Below are positions 25,430 through 37,300 of a stretch of 64,000 nucleotides of DNA, piece after piece (positions within the stretch are counted from its first letter, which is position 1; each line of letters opens with the position of its first letter). Source of the stretch: Arctopsyche grandis (lineage: Eukaryota > Arthropoda > Insecta > Trichoptera > Hydropsychidae). Under the pieces are notes generated by a model that saw nothing but the letters and a program-made list of their open reading frames with translations, was not told where the DNA came from and made no database searches. The position numbers and the translations under genes were made by a program. The stretch is from NCBI RefSeq assembly GCF_051622035.1, contig NC_135359.1, forward strand, positions 18,561,501-18,625,500. Reading direction: 5' to 3'.

Positions 25430-28400
25430 TGAATTTTGTGGTAGCAGTTGTCATGTGCGTGATCGCAATATGCGAAATAGTCCGTTTATCGCTTATGACA
25501 ATTAACAACAGAGTAATAAAATGCTATTAATTAATAGTGACCAAGAGAATCGAGGGCACGAAAAGTTTTCAGTACTATCGCAGATCCGAGGATTTAATAT
25601 TAAGGTGGGTAAGACGGGTTAAACAGATAAAAATGTGTTTTTGCAAAAATCATTAACTGATTTCAAGATTTATTTGAAAAATTCAGCATTATTTTTTATT
25701 ACAGAACTTTTAAATAATTTCAGTCGTAGTTTTTAGAAAAAACTTTTATGTGTAGTGAACCCCTGCAGATGTCCTACTGATCGATAAAGCTCTTATTTTT
25801 ATACATTAAAACTAAACTTAAGTGGCTAACAACTGTAGCGTTTTTATTTCATGCTGCTAGTACCTAACTTGCAAAGTAATCGCATGCTAAAACCTCAAAC
25901 TCGGAAAAATTAGAAAATCGTAATGCAAAACCGCCATAAATTTGCTTGCTGCTTATCAAAAGTAGCGAAGTATTGTATATATTACATATTCTCATAAGAT
26001 CGATTACATCCCACACGATTCACTCAGATGATGTACTCGGTAATGTTAAATTTTGATAGTGCTTTGCGGGCTTTAAACAAATATAAATGTGTCCCGGCTT
26101 AAATCATTGAATTTGATTAATTTATGCAACACATTACTTACTCTAGCTCTAGAATTTTACGTGAAAAGTTAATTATAGTGATAACAACTTTTTAAACCAC
26201 ATGTAAATATTAAGCATTATTCCGGTATTAAACAGTTAGCGGAAGTTCTAAGTAAGACTGGTACTGATATTATCGTAAAATTTAATATGAAACTGACTAA
26301 CCATAATTTCATAATAAAATAAAGTGAAACATCCCATAAAAAATTCCTGCACGAAAAACTTCGATAATGATAGAGTAGGACCGGTCTGAGACTGTCGAGG
26401 GCAAATACCTCAAGATTGATTTTGCTCACTGCAAAATTCTGTTTCAAATATTTTATCATTTGACGTGGTTTGAATATTTGAAACGTTTCCGATAGTATGT
26501 TACCATGTTCAATTGATGCAAATTATGATCACATGTGTATATATGTACGTAGATATGTACATATTATGTAAGTGTACGTACGACTTCAGTTAATAAGCTA
26601 AGTGGTATACTTATTTGACTCGTGTAATAAAAATAAGAATACTAATCAAAAGTATTGTTTTCATTGGCTACATTGAAATTTACAAATGTATTTCTCATAC
26701 CTATGTATGTACTTATATGTATGTATGTACGTTAAAAGAACCCATTACGTACACCGAAAATTAATATGCATTATGTATATATGGAAATTATCATGGAAAT
26801 TTTTCATTATCCTCATAAGGCCTAATGAGGTATGCATTTAAGTAAATAATTATAATCGGTATAATATTAGTATTTTAATTTATTTGCAAATGATTTTAAA
26901 TATACCTACTTCATTTTATTGTAGTATTTTTGTGATTATAAAAGTGTACAGTTTTAGAGTAGATATTATTATTTAAACAACATAATTTTTCATAAGGAAA
27001 ATTTGCACAATTTTTTTTCAATTACACACACACCAATGCACCTATTTGTTTTCTATTTCGCACAAACGACAAACATGATTTTTTTTCCTGCAATAATTTC
27101 AACGTTCACGATTCTTATAATAAATATTTATAGCAAATAAAATACCTAAGGTTTCCTTGATATTTAATTCATAACCTATTTCTTAGTAAGGGCTAAATGG
27201 TAAGAACACGATGTATTTTTAAAATTTATATAATGCATAGAATATCGATAGTGTTTTATTTTATTTTTATGGAAATCATGGTGATTTTTTATACATAATC
27301 CATACTCGAAACCGAACCTTTAAAAAAATAGTGGTTTTGCAGTTCTTCTCCCGACTATCTCACACAACAGTGTCCTCCAAACTTTTTCGATAACAGCACT
27401 AATTTTGCATCTAAATAAGTAATAATTCAGGTTTTTCATAAACATAAATTACCTTGAAAGGAAAATCCTGAAGTACTCCAGCATCTAAAAACTTAAAATT
27501 CAATACAAATTCAAAAATGGACATACAATATCTTTGCACCAAGCCATGGATATACTAACGACACTTTTCAATATGACAATATGTATACTTAAATATATTA
27601 AAATAATAAACATATATTTATAATTTTATCTCATCTATTATATACATATATTGGTAAATAATTACATACCATATATTAATGAATATGAACAACACGTTTT
27701 AGATATGTGATTTCAAATTTGGTGAAGCTTTGTGGCATTAATAAATGGTAATCATGATTGAAGGTTTCAGAATCTAAATCGGATAATTCTATTTATTTAA
27801 TTTTGAGTACTTATAGGAAATAAAATTATAATAAATCATCCTCAAGATTGATAAACTTTTAAATTCATTAAATTAAAATCATAAATTAATATAATTAATC
27901 TTAATATTATAATAATTAATCTAACTTCATAAGAAACAGTTTGAGCAATAGCCCACTCGAGACATTGTGTGCTAAAACCGTAGATTTAGTAAAATTGGCG
28001 TTTAAGAAACGCTTTCATTTTTTTGTATAGACTTTATACTAGGTCCATAGAGTTGTTAAAAAAAAGACGATTCTCCAGTCAAAATACAAGACTCCGTTAA
28101 ACAGTTTTTTCAACATTTTGAAAAGGTTGGAATCGAATCATTTGTATGGCTATTCCATTGCAAGAATACACAATACATTTTTTTAAAAGAATTGCATATG
28201 CGCGTGTACATATGTACATACATTATGAATTTCAATTACAAATGAATTTGTCTCACAATTGATATTCTAATATTTTACAATTCCAAGCATAGCCGTAACT
28301 AGTCTGTTTCATAAATAAGTGTCAATGTGAAAATATGGAAGCGATACATTGAAGTGATCAAATGCGATGTCGGGGAATCGATACCAAAAAGTGAATTAAA

Positions 28401-28520
28401 AAAGTCGTCTTAATTGTAATAATAAGTGAAACGTAATGGAGGTTTGTAAAAGCTATTTCTCTTCCAGATTACTTCGTTAAAGATACGAGGATATACAGTA
28501 TCACCTTAAAAATTTATTTA
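25430..28520. other. gene-free AT-rich stretch
   Basis: Three kilobases of AT-rich DNA with TATGTATG microsatellite pieces near 26,540 and 26,705-26,730. I recognise no exon or element. Confidence 0.45.
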
Positions 28521-28589
28521 TTTAAACAGGGCTGTCAAGACCGAAGAGCCCTGGAAAAATATTAATTCCAGGTCTTCTTTTTTTGTGGG

Positions 28590-29960
28590 AGTGGGAGTTT
28601 ATTTTAGTATACTAAGAATATGGCTTCAGTATGTTTCCATATAAAAAAAAATACTTCGAGGTGAAACGTGCCATATTGCACCCCATTTTGTAATTTGCTT
28701 TGCTAGATCAAGCTTCCAGTTTACATTCATACACCGACTCATTATTGCAAATCCCAGGCTTGTCATCAAATGCATGCATCGGACAGGGCTTTTGCCGAAA
28801 GCAAATAAAATTAATACCATCGAGCGATATAAAGCATTACGATTTTCGCCAATTCTCACGTTCGGCATGCACTCCGAGAGACGCTATTTGTTTATATTTA
28901 AAACAATGTAATTCTCATAAAACGTGACTGATCCTGTTTTCGCAGGGTGTATTTACCGGACTCGGCATGCATCATTTGGTATGAGGCGTGCTCACTTTGG
29001 AATGGATTATATGTATATAGGTATACTGCAGAAAACCGAACAATCGTTAGGCACTTTTATACGTATTTACATACATATATATTTGCAATCGTCTCGTTCT
29101 CCGACGAAAGGGTCTCTCAGACTGTATTCGTTGAGGGGGGTGGGTGACCTCATGTTGAGGACTTCATGGGTAGAATTCACTGACCTTTAAAGCGGGCTTA
29201 GTATATGTTCATAGGTGGGTTTTTTGATTGATCTGAGAAGTTGTCAAGACAGAATTAGGGCTCGATATGTAAATTTTCCCGAACGGGAGCGCTCGATAAT
29301 TTTCAAAACGTGATTGATTTTTTTTATTGTATTATAATATATTATATATGTACATATCAGAGCTGGGACTAGACATTTTGTCACCAGACGCAAATGGAAA
29401 AATTTGCAACCCTTTTGTAATTTTCTTTTTATTTTTGATAAGTATTTCTTTAGCAAAAATAAAATATTACACATACAATACTTAAAGGGAGGCCTTAATC
29501 TTAATTTAATGGGGGGAGGGGGGTGATAGATGACTTTAAAAACATTATATAACTTATACGATACGTAAAATATGAGCTATAAAATACTATCCTTATTCAA
29601 TGTGTTCAATTAAATAAAGCGGGCGCAGTACTATTTAGCACAGCAATACTAAATTTTGAATTTAAAAACAACAAAAATTATAGTCATATTCGAATTCAGT
29701 GGGTCAAACTTAATAAAGATTGATTAGTCTCCGCTCCGGTGAGTAAAAACGTGATTTTTTTGTTGCTCAGTGTAATTATTGAATTTCAATTTTTTTAAAT
29801 CACGAAATGGTACGGAAATTTTGGATTATTCACGAGAGGAAGTGCTACGTTTCTGGATTACATTCAATTCGAGTCCTGGGCAGAATGGAGCGTATTTGGA
29901 CGACTTTTCCTTTCAAAATAAATATGTAGCTAATAACTGCAGATTGATACTTTTCCAGTC
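28590..29960. other. gene-free stretch
   Basis: Several short frames of mixed composition (for example about 28,700-29,190) without recognisable domains or splice sites. I assign nothing. Confidence 0.4.
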
Positions 29961-29968
29961 AGCATTAA

Positions 29969-30421
29969 GAGGGCTGGACACCAGCGCCTTGTCCATACTA
30001 ACGTATTACATTTCTCCCTTCCTCAATTATGGCACTAGAGAAATTATTTTTTAATATGCTATGGATATCCACCATTGAGCCGCCAAACATCAATAAAATC
30101 GCCTCTTTTTTACACCCACGAAAATAATCCAACGTGCTTATTTAACTGTCGATTTAAAAAAAAAATACGCACATAGTTGCACAAAAAATATTCTCATACC
30201 GATGATGATTTTTTTTAAAAAATTGGTCCAGTTTCGGAGGAGAAAATTGGAGAATACGAAACTTCAATTTTGTCGATTAAAATACGTATTATCTGGTCGA
30301 AGCGCAACTGTCGCATTCACTCAATATATATATATTGTCGCATTCACTCAATATATACATTATCTCAATATATTGAAGAAAGGAACGGCAACATAATTAA
30401 GGTTTCGGGTGTACAACCCTC
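29969..30421 (+). mobile_element. TTAA-flanked MITE family M, copy 1
   Basis: The target site TTAA is duplicated (29,965-29,968 and 30,422-30,425). The ends are GAGGGCTGGAC and, inverted, GTACAACCCTC. The interior includes ACGTATTACATTTCTCCCTT, TCGCCTCTTTTTTACACCCA and two tandem units containing GTCGCATTCACTCAATATAT. Two further copies lie at 46,308-47,156. TTAA duplication plus short inverted ends is typical of piggyBac-type elements. There is no transposase, so it is non-autonomous. Confidence 0.85.
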
Positions 30422-30874
30422 TTAATTATCACCGCCGCAAATGTAGCCCATCACTTGGAGCTTGTCAGTAGACAAATCGTAAAGTCTCTATGAATTGTAC
30501 ATTATATTTTAGACATGATAAAAAAAAATATTACAAAAGAAAGTCAATCAGACAATTCAGTCTAAATAGCCTCGCATTGCCAGCCATTTGACCACAAACA
30601 ACAAGTCGGTTAAGTAAATATGTATCAACAAATGATTAGAATTATTATACGTAAAGAGGGGGGAGGGGGGAGGGGGGCTTGCATAATTCTTGCACGAGGG
30701 CCCAACATTCCTAGCCACGCCACTGTGCAGAATGTGCCATTTGCACAAACTTCAAATAATTCGTTGAGACCGATTAGCAGGTATCGATCGCGCATCAATT
30801 GAAGCGCGTGAAATAAAATCGGAAAACAAGTGAACGCGTTTTCACGAAACGACAACCCTTCGAAAGGACGAATT

Positions 30875-30884
30875 GCGCATGCGC
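30875..30884. promoter_or_regulatory. NRF-1/Ewg-type palindrome GCGCATGCGC
   Basis: A perfect GCGCATGCGC palindrome lies 184 bases before the proline dehydrogenase ATG, in the only strongly GC-rich part of the locus. This is the core of the site bound by NRF-1 in vertebrates and Erect wing in flies, known regulators of nuclear genes for mitochondrial proteins. Its role here is inferred from position and from the gene product. Confidence 0.5.
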
Positions 30885-30915
30885 TGTCTGAACGGCGCGG
30901 TTCGATGAGCGCGCG

Positions 30916-30952
30916 CCACTCGCACTCGCACTCACATTCGCACTCGCACCCG
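30916..30952 (+). repeat. CACTCG hexamer array in the 5' region
   Basis: Imperfect (CACTCG)n, about six units, lies between the NRF-1-type site and the start codon. It is the cause of the His/Ser-rich upstream frame described in the findings. Confidence 0.7.
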
Positions 30953-31067
30953 CCACAGCAATCCGCCAGTCGGGCTACGGCCGTCGCGAGAGTTGTGTCG
31001 TTTCGCGCTCCCTCGTTCCCGTCTCGTTCCCGGTTTCGCGTCGCGAACGTCCCTCGCCGACTTCGCC

Positions 31068-31328
31068 ATGCGTATCCTGCAATCAGCCCTGCGCGTGGGC
31101 TTCTCGCGTCGCCTGCCGGTGGGCTTGTGCAGCGCCCCCGCCCGCACCGCAGCCTCCGAGCCGGCGCCTCCGCCCCCCATCCCCGGAGCAGCCCCCAGAG
31201 ACCCCCTCGACCTCAGCTTCGACAACCATGTGGCCGCCTTCAAGAGCAAGACCACCTCGGAGCTGGTGCGCGCCTACTTCGTCTACCAGATGTGCTCCAT
31301 CGAATACCTCGTCGAGAACAATATGAAG
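31068..31328 (+). CDS. proline dehydrogenase exon 1: presequence and N-terminus
   Basis: The 87 codons start at the first ATG in this frame (upstream in-frame ATGs are absent). They begin [19 protein letters not shown], a typical amphipathic, Arg-rich and acid-free mitochondrial targeting sequence. A Pro-rich linker and the conserved [22 protein letters not shown] start of the mature enzyme follow. The exon is very G+C-rich, unlike all later exons. It ends at AAG followed by the donor GTACGT, phase 0. Confidence 0.93.
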
Positions 31329-34300
31329 GTACGTGCATACATGCATACATATATTAGACAACACGGTGTGTGCGATATCCCTTGCGTAACGCCCGTTACG
31401 TCACCGGACAACACCCCTGCCCCTGATTTGAATCCGAGACGTTTCCCCCGCGACCGACACCCGACCGCCCCCAACGCGACTCGCATCGACCATTGCCGTT
31501 CCGGTCGAAGAACCACACAAAACGGCCGTCTCCACGTTCACATCCACATCCACATCCGTATCCGTATCCGTGTTATGTCTGCGTCTGCCTCTCCGTAGCA
31601 AACAGTGTCCGTCCGGCCGACAGCCTCATCGATCGCGATTCGCGCGCTTCCGCTGTACCACCCCCCATCCCTCCCTTTATTCCGGCCGTTATGCTATCGA
31701 TAAAAATAACCATATCATTTCCGCGCTCACCCTTTCGCGTATTTAATGCGACCTCTATTCTCTCGGCCGATCGATATTTCGTGCGAAAGTAGAACAAAAA
31801 ACGCACGCCTCCCCCGAACCTCCCCCCCCCCCCCGTCATTTTGCACTTAATTTATCTCATTTTTTTTATTATTTTAATCTTCTGGCCCATTGATGTTACG
31901 AAATGTAACATTCTATATCAATTTGCCTTTGTGATTTTTTTTTTTTTTTTCAGGAAATGAAATATGCTATAGACTGGTCGGTGAAATTTTAAAGGGATGC
32001 TTTTTACAAGGCTCTTTTTTAAAACAATCTTAAATATTAATGAAGTAAATAGTATTAGTACTATTTTTAGGAAAATAAGTCGCTTATGTAGGTAAGAAAA
32101 TATCAAAGTGATGTCGTATAAATTTGACTTGAAAGTTTAGTTAGCCCTTTGAAAGCTGACCAACGCCGATCGGCGTTTTGCCAACAATACCATGAGCCTG
32201 AAATACGCCGATAGGCGTTGTATTTTGAGCATGTACAAAGTAAACAAGAATACTGCCAGCTAAGCCTTTCCAGGTATCATTGCAAAAAAAATGCATTGGA
32301 CATGGGTCTTGTTATCCGTGTCATTCAGACTTTTTACCGGAATTTCTGAATTTATAACCATAACAGAATTTCCCGATGGAAATCTTTAACTGTTGACTAT
32401 TTTAGATTGTGGCTTGGCATTTAGATTGTAAGCATTACATTTTAACAACAATGAAGAATAAGAAACTGGTTTTGGAAAAATACATTCATTAATAGACTTC
32501 TTTTTTATTTTATATTATTACCAGATATATCAGCAGCGTGGCTCGGTCGTTAAGCTTCTGCTTAACACTGAGAGGCGCCGAGTTCGATCCCTTGAGCTGA
32601 CCTCGATTGAAAAGAATTTTTCTGAGTATATCTGTAATGCTGCTGGTCAGACCAGGATTTGTGACTCCTGGTTGATCGTTTCCTATCAGAGTTTGCCAAT
32701 TTTCTCTGATTTCATTGTTGAAACGATTCCCGATTAAAAATTGGCTAAAAATCCTTCCTACCCACTATGTCACCACTATTTGAGTATGATTAATGTAAAT
32801 ATTACAATAAAAAAATGTATGTACAATTCATAGATGTCTCGTTAATTGTCGAGTTTAAGTCAGTGTCTCGTAATTTAGCGACTTATGTATATAATAAAAA
32901 AATGCTGTATTGTTTGTAATTTGGCCAGGAAGGCGCATTGGGGTTTACCTGTAATGCCTTCCTGGTATGAAATAAAATAAATAAATTAGAGAGTCTAAAA
33001 CACACCTTTATAATACTTGAAATCCTCGGCGGTAGTTATCTAGGATAGTGGTCAAGGGTTTGTATGGATTAGCTACAATTCTTCCACCTGCTTTCTATTG
33101 GATTTCTAAATAATTCTAGTTGGAAATGTTGGCGAAATTTTCAGCGTGGAAGGCTTTCAATAGAAAAGACGTCAGCACTCACGAGGATTAAAAAAATACA
33201 CCATATTATTAGAAACCTTGTGTTCTCACAACAATGCTCTTGATGACCACGGTAATTGGCCAGCTACGCTATACCAGATCAATTACTGTAATGTCTTTCT
33301 GACGTATATAAAAGCAGAAAAATAGGGAAAAAAAGATAATTTTCATTAAATTAGTTTGAATAAATGAAACATTAAAATTAATTTATATTCATTTTTTTAA
33401 ACTATTTTAATTTTAGTATTTTACATACTCGATTTAGCTTGAAGAACGTTGCAGTTTGGTATGCAATAAAAAGTAAAAAAATTCACGCCTCACAATCTTC
33501 ATTAAAAAGAAAAAAAACTAAACTCTGACGTATACATAGTATCACATGACAAACTAAATAAAAAACATTCTCGTGTTAAAATATCTATGAAATGTTAAAA
33601 AAATTATGACAATCCGGTTATAATAAACATTGCACAATTCTTGCACTCTTGAAAAAACGTTTTTATAAAAAATCCGTATTTTTATATACTGCGATTCATA
33701 TTAGTCAAAATAGAGAATAGAGAATAAACAATACATATTAGTCAAAATAGAGAATAAGATTATCAAAGTAATATCCGATTTAAATTTATAAATTATACCA
33801 AATCTTCAAAGTAGTAAGTAGCAATAAAAAATACTCAAAGTGTACATTGTACATATGTATGTATATATTTATGGAAAATAATGGTTCACTATTGTCAACC
33901 ATGCTTTTTTGCTCTCTTGCTTTGTATACTAGTGGAACGGTCTATTGTTATTTGATGAGCATCCAGCCAACGCCGAAGACTACTTGTTAGCGTTAAAAAA
34001 ATCTTAAATGTTTATATTTATTTTCTACCTAATTAGATAACTTCATTCACATTGTACCAGTAAATTATCTAGCTCTTCAGAATTCACTCTAACAATTATG
34101 TACTTCTCATTTGAAAGCTTATACTTCAAATATTGAAAATTAAAACCATTCAACCAATATCACAAGTAGATATCTCAAGTGCATAGCATATTGTCTTGCA
34201 ACAATGTTGCCTACATATAGCAGCAATTGACAACATTTATGTAGTGTAGTACATTTTCTTAAAATCAGAAATGCATAGAAACAAAATTCACTCAAGTACT

Positions 34301-37300
34301 AATTTGAAAGCAGGTTGGAGTTCAATTAGATCATTGTTACATCACTTACTTTTATTTTTTACTTACTAAATTTTATTGTTTACTTACTTTTTCTAGTAGG
34401 TTCTGCAACGATTTATTTCGTACATATAAATAGAGACATTAAAATATTTTACTATTGATTGACGTTTTGTCGTGCCACCTGAAATGACTTGGTACATACT
34501 TGGCATTTTTTGCAGCTTCTCTCAATATTTAAAGAAAACGCTTAAAAACAAAATTGGTGCATTTTTCATTCATGAACTCAACCTTGTATTATCTTTCACA
34601 CACATGTATTATAATATGTATTTCTGTAGGACAAGGACGTCGTTGCACTAATTGCATTGCAATTCTCCCAATAAAAAACGCAAGTCATTTATTTTTTGTC
34701 GATCTGCGAATATTTTCGTAACGATGGCAATTAAACCGTCATTATAGAACGTATTTTTCGAGACATTGAAGCTTGTCATAATCTAAAAAAGTGTGTTTTC
34801 GGTGTACATAAGTACGCAGGAACAAAACTGTTATATAATAGGGTGCGATCAGTGCTGGCGGTTGCTAAGCGGTGCAATCAATAAAGTCGTATGTAACCAT
34901 CTCCATTCAATTTTTACCAAGTCTAGAGGTAAATACGTATATATTTATATCTGGAGATCATGTGTGGAGAATGTTTTCAGGTGTATAGATTTTTAAGGGA
35001 ACTCAATGATTATTTAAGATTTGAAACTTTTTTGGAGAAATCTATTTCAGTATTCAACAGCTTGCACGTGTTCCTGTATTCTATTTATAAATGAATGATT
35101 TTATTGATCAATCGATTCTCCATATCCACCTTCAGCGAGCACCCATCGTCTTTATCGATATACATAAGCAATTATGTACATATGTTTGGGTTTGTCGGAT
35201 GACTGGAATTGTTTGGTCCAGTATGGTCCAGACTGGTTTTCTTACTGGTAGTACATACATATTCAGTCGTAAACATTTCATCACGTATGCACATGATTCA
35301 GTCGTCGAAATTTAGCAATATAACCTTTTTTATTTTTTTATAAATGCATTTTTTTATGTCTGGAAAGCGGTGCGAACCGGGCATTGGAACTGAGGTACTG
35401 CAACACCTCAATTAAACCCTCAAGCTTTTTATTACCTTCAATCTGTTAGTTCAGTGACGTTTCTGCCGCTCAAAAATTTATGATCTGATTTTCAACCACT
35501 TCCACACTTTAGATCGCTTTGATATTTTATCGACATACGGGCGTTAGCTAACATCGAAGGAAGCTAAAATGTCCGACATGAAGCTAGAGGAGTTTAATCA
35601 TTAATGAACTCATTAAAATGCATATCGGAATCTTCCGCAAATATCTGCAAAAACATTTTCTTCGATCCGCCATTCTTATGAGAAGAACACACCCAAAAGT
35701 GTGGCACGGCACATCTAGGTGACTCCAGCTGCGATAGGCGTGTTTTCATATCATTGTTAATTCGTATGATCTTATTTTTTCTTCAAATATAGCAATCACC
35801 ATTATCGATCACTATCAAACATATTTAAATACAAGGATAAAATTTCACCGAAAACTCTCTAGGTAGTGAGTTTTGTCACGAATCGCGACAGTATAGATTG
35901 CTATTTTTTTGTTTGTGCACTCTGTGTGTCTGCACCTTAAATGATATGATAAACATATATTGACGGAGATTCATCAAATTAATTTTTCGCCGGTATTCAA
36001 ACTGAGTGTGCATGCACAATTCAATCACGCAGAGTGGACTGATTTGCTGTCAATAAGTGCAACGATTTTGTAAATAAAAAAAATAAATAAAATGCTAGCA
36101 CATGATTGAGCGTTCGGCTCGTGACCGTGATGAATGTTCTTTGGACATTGTCAAACTGACTTATGTAAGTTGTTCGCTGATCCGCGAAGGTCAGTGGCAG
36201 TTAGCTGTGTAATTTAGAGTCCATCAACAGGGGAGAAAAACGTGCCGAATCTGGTACACGTGGGGGACCAATAACCTTGCACTAGTACACCGCGAGCATC
36301 AGTCGATTACCATCATTATGCCATTTACGAGTGCTTCAACTTGAGATACAAGTTTCGTTCTATGAAATCCATCCAAAGATTTTCTATGTTCTAGAAAGGA
36401 AACAGGATTCGAAAGATAATGAACTTGGCGATGCATTTATCACTTTCGGAAATAAACCGCAAATCGCTCTGGTTAATAGCTATGCTGCTCGTTCAATGCA
36501 GATATAATGCACCCAGAAGTTCAATGCACTGAAAAATAGTGCCAGATATTTTAAGCAAAGAGTTATATAAGATATTGCTGTGCACACGTAATAAAATGCA
36601 TATTTTAAAAGTTTGCTCAACTATAATATGTACATATAAGAAGTAAAATTTCTTCTCCAAGAGATAATATAGTTGAAACTTTTTCTATTGGTATTGTTAC
36701 GAAATTTTTACTGTCTGATTTATAATGAAATCTTCTGAGAGGATTATCATTTTCTCGTCGCCTTTTGCGGAGGACGAAATGAAAATAAATAAGAGACATT
36801 GATTTGTTAAGTAAGAATAATATTCAGCGGTAGCAATTTTATCGAGAGCAATTTCGGAAGCAATAGTTGTAGTAATTTTAGCAATGAAGTCGAGACAATA
36901 TGCAGTAACCATATTTAAAACCGTCGAGACTTTCATATTTTTAGAGCAAATCTTCAATTAAAGATGCTCAATCTGTGAAACAATTTTGCACATTTCTGCA
37001 AAATTGATCCAACCCACATGACTAATTCGTGCATGTTGTTCATTCATTACAAAAACTAACTTTAAAACAGTAGCATCAACTGTTACTTTTACACTATCTA
37101 TGTACGTAGTAACAATAGATGAAGTCAAATCAAAATACCACTCCTGTCGGTTGGATCTTTTTTCCATAACTATTTATGTCCAGCCACAGCGGAATTCATC
37201 ACTTTAGACGTGCTCACTTAAAAGCATAGACTGCAATCGTCGCGCAGTGTGACCTTTTGCAGTTCTGTCTAGACATTCACGATTTAAATATTTACGAAAA

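Noticed and set aside
30830-31357. Plus-strand His/Ser-rich open frame as an independent gene
   Set aside because: It overlaps proline dehydrogenase exon 1 in another frame, is driven by the CACTCG array, and runs into intron 1. I keep it only as a possible upstream frame.
30932-31364. Long minus-strand Gly/Ala/Arg-rich frames opposite exon 1
   Set aside because: They are shadows of the GC-rich coding exon.
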